From Massilia terrae (lineage in GTDB: Bacteria > Pseudomonadota > Gammaproteobacteria > Burkholderiales > Burkholderiaceae_D): a stretch of DNA of 64,000 nucleotides. How positions within the stretch are numbered: position 1 is the stretch's first letter; each line of letters opens with the position of its first letter. Shown here piece by piece: positions 58,480 to 64,000 of this stretch. Made by a program: the position numbers and the translations under genes. The DNA is taken from assembly GCF_024753145.1 (NCBI RefSeq), contig NZ_JANUGU010000001.1, positions 1,116,001 to 1,180,000 of the forward strand, read 5' to 3'. The notes beneath the pieces are model-generated. The model searched no databases. It was not told the DNA's origin and saw nothing but the letters and a program-made list of their open reading frames with translations.

Positions 58480-61400
58480 TCAATAGCGAAGGACATCCAC
58501 CGTGCGTGACTTCGAAGGTGGCGGCCGAAGCGAAGGCATCGCGGGCCGGCTGTGCCCCACCAGCCGCGCGTGCAGCAACTCGCGGTCCGCTGCGCCTTCG
58601 TCCTGGTAGCTGATCTTGCCGCTGACGATGGACGCGACCGGGACGCCGTCGCGGAACAGGATGCGGTTGCCGGCGAGGGCAGGCACCTTCGCGCCCGGCA
58701 GGAGCGTGCCGCAAAGGTTGAGCGGGTCGACGCCCGAGATGCACACGAGGGTTCCATCGTGCTCGCGGCGGCGCATCTCGCGCAGCACCGGCACCGCTTC
58801 GGGCAGCGCGAACTGCTCGCCCGAGAAGCCGGCGACGAAACGGCCGCCGCGGATCTCGCCACGCGCCTCCAGCTTGTGGTACACCGGCAGCAGCTCGCGC
58901 CACGACGGCATCCACGCGGCTTCGCGTTCAAGCAGGCGCCAGAACATCACGCCGTAGCGGCGCAGCAGCGTCATCGCGACGTGTTCCAGCGCTTGGGGAT
59001 CGGTGCGCGGGCGCCGCTCCGTCGGCGTTTCAGGCTGCGCGCGGCGCACCAGCGCCCAGCGTCCGGCTTCTTCCATGCTCGGGCCGGCGCCGCGCCGCTT
59101 GCGCTTGTCGGCGGTGGCCCGCTTGTTCGGCGGGAGCAGCATCGCGCGCATGCCGGCAAAGCTGTCGGCATTGACCAGGCCCGTGGCGACCAGCTCGCCG
59201 AGCGCGTTCTCCAGCTCCACCGGCAGCAGATGCGCATCATGCTGCAGCTCGTCAAAGAACAGCGCGCCGTCGCGCCGCAGCGCCTCGAGCACGCGGGCCG
59301 CGCGGGGCGAAATCTCCGGCTCGCCGGTCGGCGCCGGCAGCGCATGCCATGCCGCTGACTGGCGGCGCGCCAGCAGCACGATCGGCGTCGTGCGTATCGG
59401 GCCGGCGGACGCGGAGCGGGGCGCGCCGAGGCGGGTCCAGACGATTTTGCCGGCGCGGCAAAGCTCGTCCAGCCACAGGATCGAATAATCCTGCAGGCGC
59501 AGCGCGAGCAGGTCGCTTTCCCAGGCGCCGGCGGCGGCCTCGTAGCCCTCGAGCTGGGCCAGCACCTGCGGCAGCGCGTCCTGTCCCTGCAGCAGCGTAT
59601 CCGGTGTCAGGTGCTGCCAGTCGAACAGGAAGCGCATGAAGTCGCGCGGCTCGACCGGCTCGATTTCGCGCCGCAGACGTTTGATGGTGTAGCGGTGGAT
59701 GCGCGCCAGCAGATGGCGTTCGCACCACTCTTCCTCGCTCGCTCCCGGCGTGAACTGGCCGCGCATGACGTAGCCTTCGCTTTCCAGCGCGGCCAGCGCG
59801 ATCGCGGTATCGGCTTCTGTCAGCGCGAGGCTTACGGCGATCGCCGTCACCGGCTGGGGCCCGAAGCCGGACAGGCGAGCGCGTACCAGTTCGACGAGCG
59901 CTGCGTCGCGGGTCCAGTCTTCTTCGCCGTCGCCGCGATGGCTGTCCGGCACCGTCAGCGCGGGCGAGATCGTCGCGTGCGGATAGACGGCCTGCACGCA
60001 GTCCAGCCGTTCCAGCGCGACCCAGAGGTCGGCGCCGCCGGCATCGCGCAGGCGCGTCGTACGGCCGGCCGCGGCCAGATCGGCCAGCATGGCGGGCCAG
60101 GCTTCCTCTCGTGCCGCCTCGGCCTCCGTGATGCAGCCGAGCGCCACCAGCGCTTCCTGCATCTCGTCCGCATTGCGCGCCCGCGGCCAAGCCTCGTCCG
60201 CGACGGCGGCGATCGCGTCCGCGTCCAGTTCGCCCAGGTCGTCCGTGGTGGCCGGATCGGTCCAGCGGCGGCTCATTACAGCGCGTGCCCGCCGTTCCTC
60301 CAGCGGCGCGTCGTCGAGGAAGGCGTACGGACGGGCGTTGAGAATTTCGGCCGCCAGCGGCGACGGCGCGGGCAGATCGCGCGCGATCAGCCGCAATTCG
60401 CCGGATTCGATCCGGCGCAGCACGGCCAGCCAGCCTTCACTGTCCATTGCCTCGTGCAGGCAGTCGTCGAGGGTCTGGTCGACCAGCGGGTGGCTGGGCA
60501 GCTCGCGCTCGCCGACGATGTTCTCGAGGCAGGCCGCCTGGTCGGGGAACACGGACGCCAGCAGGTCATCGCTCTTCATGCGCTGGAGTTGGGGCGCGAC
60601 GCGGTGGCCGCCTGCGAAGCGGGGCAGGGCGAGGGCAGTGGTGGCGTTCCAGCGCCACCGCACGTTGAACAGCGGCGCATCGAGCAGCGCCTGCACCAGG
60701 ATATGCTCCGCGCTCGCCGCGCGCAGGTAGCGCCACACCTCGTCCAGCGGGAAGCTGTGGCTGGTCGACAGCGACAGGATGATCGCGTCTTCGGTGGCCG
60801 CAGCCTGCAGTTCAAAGTTGAAGCTGCGGCAGAAGCGCTTGCGCAGCGCGAGCCCCCAGGCCCGGTTGATGCGGCTGCCGAACGGCGTGTGCAGCACCAG
60901 CTGCATGCCGCCGGATTCATCGAAGAAGCGCTCCATGATGAGCGTTTGCTGGGTCGGCAAGGCGCCGAGGGCGGCCCGCGCGCGGGCGAGGTAGTCGACG
61001 ATCTGGCGCGCGGCGTCTTCGTGCAGGCCTAGGTGCTCGGCCAGCCATGCGCTGGCGTGGTCCAGCGCGGCCTCGCCTTCACCACCTGCCGCGAGCACGC
61101 GCTCGATCTCGTCGCGAAGGCGGGCCACGCCGGCGGACAGCTCGTCGCTGCGGCCCGGCGCCTCGCCCAGCCAGAACGGGATGTTGGGCGCGGCGCCGTG
61201 TGCGTCCTCGACCCGCACCTTGCCCGCTTCGACCCGCAGGATGCGGTAGGAGCGGTTCCCGAGCTGGAACACGTCGCCGGCCAGGCTCTCGACCGCGAAG
61301 TCTTCGTTGACGGTGCCGACCGAATGGCCCTGCGGCTCCAACATCACCATGTAGTCGGCGTTGTCGGGGATGGTGCCGCCCGAAGTCACCGCCGCCATCT

Positions 61401-62871
61401 TCCCGCCGCGGCGGCCACGCACCGTGCCCGCCGCGGCATCGCGGTGAAGATAGGCGCCGCGCACGCCATTGCGGGTGGTGTAGCCTTCCGCGAGCATGCG
61501 CAGCACGCTGTCGAAACGGGTGCGTTCGAGGTCGGCGTAAGGCTGGGCGCGCCGAACCAGCGCGAACAGTTCATCCTCGGCCCATTCGCGGCAGGCGACT
61601 TCCGCGACGATCTGCTGCGCGAGCACGTCCAGCGGCGCGAGCGGGATGTGCAGCATATCCAGCTCGCCGCGCTGGACGCAGTCGAGGAGGGCGGCGCACT
61701 CGATCAAATCGTCGCGCGAGGTCGGGAACAGGCGGCCCTTCGGCATCCCGCCGACGTGGTGGCCGGACCGGCCGACGCGCTGGAGCAGGGCAGCGATATT
61801 GCGCGGCGATCCGACCTGGCACACGAGGTCGACGTCGCCGATGTCGATGCCCAGTTCCAGCGAAGCGGTCGCGATCAGTACGCGCAGCGCGCCCCGCTTG
61901 AGGCGCTGTTCGGCATCGAGGCGGTATTCTTTGGCCAGGCTGCCGTGGTGCGCGGCGACGTGTTCGGCGCCGAGGCGTTCGCCGAGATGGCGTGCCGCGC
62001 GTTCGGCCATGCGGCGCGTGTTCACGAAGATGAGCGTGGTGCGGTGCTGGACCACCAGTTCGGCCATGCGGTCGTAGACGCGTTCCCAGACTTCGTTTGC
62101 CATGACGGCTTCCAGCGGCACCGGTGGCAGCTCGAGCGCGAGGTCGCGGGCGCGCACGTGGCCGACGTCGACCACGGCGCATTCGGAACCCGATCGGCCG
62201 ACGAGAAAATCGGCCACCGCCGACAGCGGTTTCTGGGTGGCCGACAGGCCGACTCGCACGGGCTTGTGTTCGCACAGCGAATCCAGCCGCTCGAGGCTGA
62301 GCGAAAGATGGCTGCCGCGTTTGCTGCCGGCGACCGCGTGGATCTCGTCGACGATCACTGTCCGAACTGTGGACAGCATGGCCCGGCCGCTGTCCGACCC
62401 GAGCAGCACGTACAGCGATTCCGGCGTGGTGACGAGGATGTGCGGCGGCTTGCGGCGCATCTGCTTGCGTTCCGCAGCTGTGGTGTCGCCGGTGCGTACG
62501 GCGGCGCGGATGCCGTGCGGCGGAAGATCCATGTCGGCCAACTGGCGGCCGATACCTTCGAGCGGCGCCTCAAGGTTGACGTGGATGTCGTTCGACAGCG
62601 CCTTGAGCGGCGACACGTACAGGACTTGCGTCTCGTCGGGCAGGGGCGAGACCGAGGACTGGCGCACCAGCGAGTCGATCGCGGCCAGGAAGGCCGTCAA
62701 GGTCTTGCCCGAACCGGTGGGCGCGGCCACCAGGGTCGGCTGGCCGGACTGGATCAGCGGCCAGGCGTGCTGCTGCGCTTCGGTTGCGGCCGGGAAGGTT
62801 GAACGGAACCATCCGGACACGGCCGGGTGGAAATTTCGCCAGATACGGTCAAGGGCAAGGCGCTTGTTCAT
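58480..62871 (-). CDS. lhr: Large ATP-dependent helicase Lhr
   Basis: The 1463-residue protein is near E. coli Lhr (1538) in size. It has an N-terminal SF2 helicase core with AAPTGSGKT (49-57), [22 protein letters not shown] and [13 protein letters not shown] Lhr-specific winged-helix and beta-barrel region follows, then the long C-terminal part with [21 protein letters not shown] and a closing [19 protein letters not shown] domain. Lhr is a 3'-5' DNA/RNA-hybrid translocase linked to DNA repair. The start M of [11 protein letters not shown] is chosen by family length; its ribosome binding site is poor, and the frame is open 26 codons further up. No metallophosphoesterase partner gene is adjacent. 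Confidence 0.94.
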   Translation of the reverse strand: MNKRLALDRIWRNFHPAVSGWFRSTFPAATEAQQHAWPLIQSGQPTLVAAPTGSGKTLTAFLAAIDSLVRQSSVSPLPDETQVLYVSPLKALSNDIHVNLEAPLEGIGRQLADMDLPPHGIRAAVRTGDTTAAERKQMRRKPPHILVTTPESLYVLLGSDSGRAMLSTVRTVIVDEIHAVAGSKRGSHLSLSLERLDSLCEHKPVRVGLSATQKPLSAVADFLVGRSGSECAVVDVGHVRARDLALELPPVPLEAVMANEVWERVYDRMAELVVQHRTTLIFVNTRRMAERAARHLGERLGAEHVAAHHGSLAKEYRLDAEQRLKRGALRVLIATASLELGIDIGDVDLVCQVGSPRNIAALLQRVGRSGHHVGGMPKGRLFPTSRDDLIECAALLDCVQRGELDMLHIPLAPLDVLAQQIVAEVACREWAEDELFALVRRAQPYADLERTRFDSVLRMLAEGYTTRNGVRGAYLHRDAAAGTVRGRRGGKMAAVTSGGTIPDNADYMVMLEPQGHSVGTVNEDFAVESLAGDVFQLGNRSYRILRVEAGKVRVEDAHGAAPNIPFWLGEAPGRSDELSAGVARLRDEIERVLAAGGEGEAALDHASAWLAEHLGLHEDAARQIVDYLARARAALGALPTQQTLIMERFFDESGGMQLVLHTPFGSRINRAWGLALRKRFCRSFNFELQAAATEDAIILSLSTSHSFPLDEVWRYLRAASAEHILVQALLDAPLFNVRWRWNATTALALPRFAGGHRVAPQLQRMKSDDLLASVFPDQAACLENIVGERELPSHPLVDQTLDDCLHEAMDSEGWLAVLRRIESGELRLIARDLPAPSPLAAEILNARPYAFLDDAPLEERRARAVMSRRWTDPATTDDLGELDADAIAAVADEAWPRARNADEMQEALVALGCITEAEAAREEAWPAMLADLAAAGRTTRLRDAGGADLWVALERLDCVQAVYPHATISPALTVPDSHRGDGEEDWTRDAALVELVRARLSGFGPQPVTAIAVSLALTEADTAIALAALESEGYVMRGQFTPGASEEEWCERHLLARIHRYTIKRLRREIEPVEPRDFMRFLFDWQHLTPDTLLQGQDALPQVLAQLEGYEAAAGAWESDLLALRLQDYSILWLDELCRAGKIVWTRLGAPRSASAGPIRTTPIVLLARRQSAAWHALPAPTGEPEISPRAARVLEALRRDGALFFDELQHDAHLLPVELENALGELVATGLVNADSFAGMRAMLLPPNKRATADKRKRRGAGPSMEEAGRWALVRRAQPETPTERRPRTDPQALEHVAMTLLRRYGVMFWRLLEREAAWMPSWRELLPVYHKLEARGEIRGGRFVAGFSGEQFALPEAVPVLREMRRREHDGTLVCISGVDPLNLCGTLLPGAKVPALAGNRILFRDGVPVASIVSGKISYQDEGAADRELLHARLVGHSRPAMPSLRPPPSKSRTVDVLRY

Positions 62872-62984
62872 TCCTGGACAGATGGGGGCTGGATGGTGAG
62901 CGGCAAGGTCGCCGCTACGCTGGTGCAACAATTGTCCACCATTTTGCACCAGCCAGCCCGCGTTCAGGAACGCACGACTTACTT

Positions 62985-64000
62985 TTAATAAGGGTTGAGC
63001 GCGATTTTCAGGACGGTCACCGAATACGGCGCAAACGTCTGGCTGAAGCTGGGAGCGAAGCCGCTCGCCGGCGATTCGACTGGCACGATGTGCTTCGGAT
63101 CGGCAATCGAATTGGTCTCGTCAGGCGCGGCGGCAGCGAGGACCACCTTGCCCCCAGTCGGCAGCACTTGCTTCGCACCGTCCAGCTCGATACGCACCTC
63201 TTGCGGCGTGGCTACGGTATTCACGACCTTGATGTAGAGCTCACCTTTTTGGGCGTCACGGGTTGCCGAGAAGTACAGGCTGGGAATATCCCGTGGCGGC
63301 TTTGGCGCCTCGTTCTTGCGCTCCGCCGGCGTCCAGCTCTGCATCGGCACGCCCTCGGCCGACAGCGGCAGGGAAGCCGTGCCGAGATATTCGCTGAACA
63401 TCTTTTGCGCGTAATACGAGGGCGAGCCATAGCTGGTCAGGCCGTCGTACCCGATCAGGTCGCTTCGCCACTGCATGCCGCCCTTGTTGACGTTCACGAA
63501 CAGCGGCGCGTAGCTGGCCATGCTGATGATGTCGGCGTTGCGCTCCATGCCGGTCATGAAAGCGGCATCGCCCAGCGCGCCCAGCATATTGGTGGTCGGC
63601 GCGCCTTCGCGCGTGGCCCATTCGCCGATCAGGATCTTCGGCCGCGAGCGGTCGTATTTGTCGTAGCGGTGCGCGGCTTCCATCCCGGCGCGGCCGTCGA
63701 AATAGTAGTGTTCGTCGATCAGGTCGGGCACACGGCTGGACAGGTGCTGGCGCTGTCCCAGGCTGTCCAGGCCATTGACGGTCGAGATGAGTTTCAGCTG
63801 CGGGTACTTGGCCTTGATCGCGTCGTAGAACTGGGTGAAGCGGCCGTCATAGGTCTTCTGCTTGTCGAATCCGTCCTCGTTGCCGATCTCAATATAATTC
63901 AGCTTGAACGGCGCCGGATGCCCATCTTTTGCACGCTGCGCACCCCACTTGGTGTCGACGCCGCCGATCACGTATTCGATCTCGTCCAGCGCCTCGTCGA
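62985..64000 (-). CDS. GH51 alpha-L-arabinofuranosidase, C-terminal part (5' end outside window)
   Basis: The frame is open to the window edge, giving 338 codons. LNYIEIGNEDGFD carries the acid/base Glu and KILIGEWATREG the nucleophile Glu of clan GH-A family 51. After the barrel comes the C-terminal beta-sandwich (LYFSATRDAQKGELYIKVVN to the end). It releases terminal arabinofuranose from arabinan or arabinoxylan. The secretion signal, if any, lies outside the window. The 113-bp spacer to lhr is quiet. Confidence 0.92.
   Translation of the reverse strand, partial: DEALDEIEYVIGGVDTKWGAQRAKDGHPAPFKLNYIEIGNEDGFDKQKTYDGRFTQFYDAIKAKYPQLKLISTVNGLDSLGQRQHLSSRVPDLIDEHYYFDGRAGMEAAHRYDKYDRSRPKILIGEWATREGAPTTNMLGALGDAAFMTGMERNADIISMASYAPLFVNVNKGGMQWRSDLIGYDGLTSYGSPSYYAQKMFSEYLGTASLPLSAEGVPMQSWTPAERKNEAPKPPRDIPSLYFSATRDAQKGELYIKVVNTVATPQEVRIELDGAKQVLPTGGKVVLAAAAPDETNSIADPKHIVPVESPASGFAPSFSQTFAPYSVTVLKIALNPY

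Overview
The window is high-GC DNA with dense, mostly housekeeping gene content. Gene orders such as ygfZ opposite mltG-tmk-holB-pilZ-tatD, and yciB-bolA beside parvulin foldases, point to a betaproteobacterium, most likely Oxalobacteraceae (Massilia/Telluria-like). That assignment is inferred from gene order and protein resemblance, not from a database search. No rRNA, tRNA, CRISPR array, insertion sequence or phage was recognised.

Layout. 1-10.4 kb: 3' end of ppiD; tesA-mnmH divergent from a lone ybbA-type ABC ATPase; the NAD(P)HX repair enzyme divergent from a fused 5-oxoprolinase; a response regulator with TPR repeats. 10.5-14.6 kb: purL. 14.7-21.5 kb: an unusual secreted Cys-rich protein, a GH18 chitinase with two C-terminal binding domains, and a TonB-dependent receptor paired with a lipoprotein phosphoesterase. 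21.5-26.1 kb (minus strand): selO-msrB-yciB-bolA followed by two tandem paralogous foldases, a redox and envelope-maintenance run. 26.3-33.2 kb: a fused beta-oxidation enzyme, two MFS carriers, a hydrolase-gene remnant, a Dabb protein and an SDR. 33.4-40.7 kb: ygfZ-DUF4936-NRDE on one strand and mltG-tmk-holB-pilZ-(GNAT)-tatD-ankyrin on the other. 40.8-46.2 kb: a PRMT-like methyltransferase, two short proteins, lpxO, a universal stress protein and rlhA. 46.3-56.1 kb: a ParA-like protein without a P-loop, a TorF-type porin, then a complete kdpFABCDE potassium system. 56.1-64 kb: GH92 mannosidase, Lhr helicase and a partial GH51 arabinofuranosidase. The chitinase, GH92, GH51 and TonB receptor suggest a saprophytic, polysaccharide-using life.

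The least ordinary items are: (1) a bacterial methyltransferase with the double-glutamate spacing and N-terminal motif of protein arginine methyltransferases; (2) a ParA-like protein without any P-loop lysine, overlapping a porin gene just upstream of kdp; (3) selO with no ATG, GTG or TTG start before conserved sequence; (4) 11-bp-phased direct repeats upstream of kdp and upstream of an MHS carrier gene; (5) an unannotated 30-residue membrane peptide leading the kdp operon; and (6) a dispersed REP-like palindrome family at about nine intergenic sites, often as inverted pairs.
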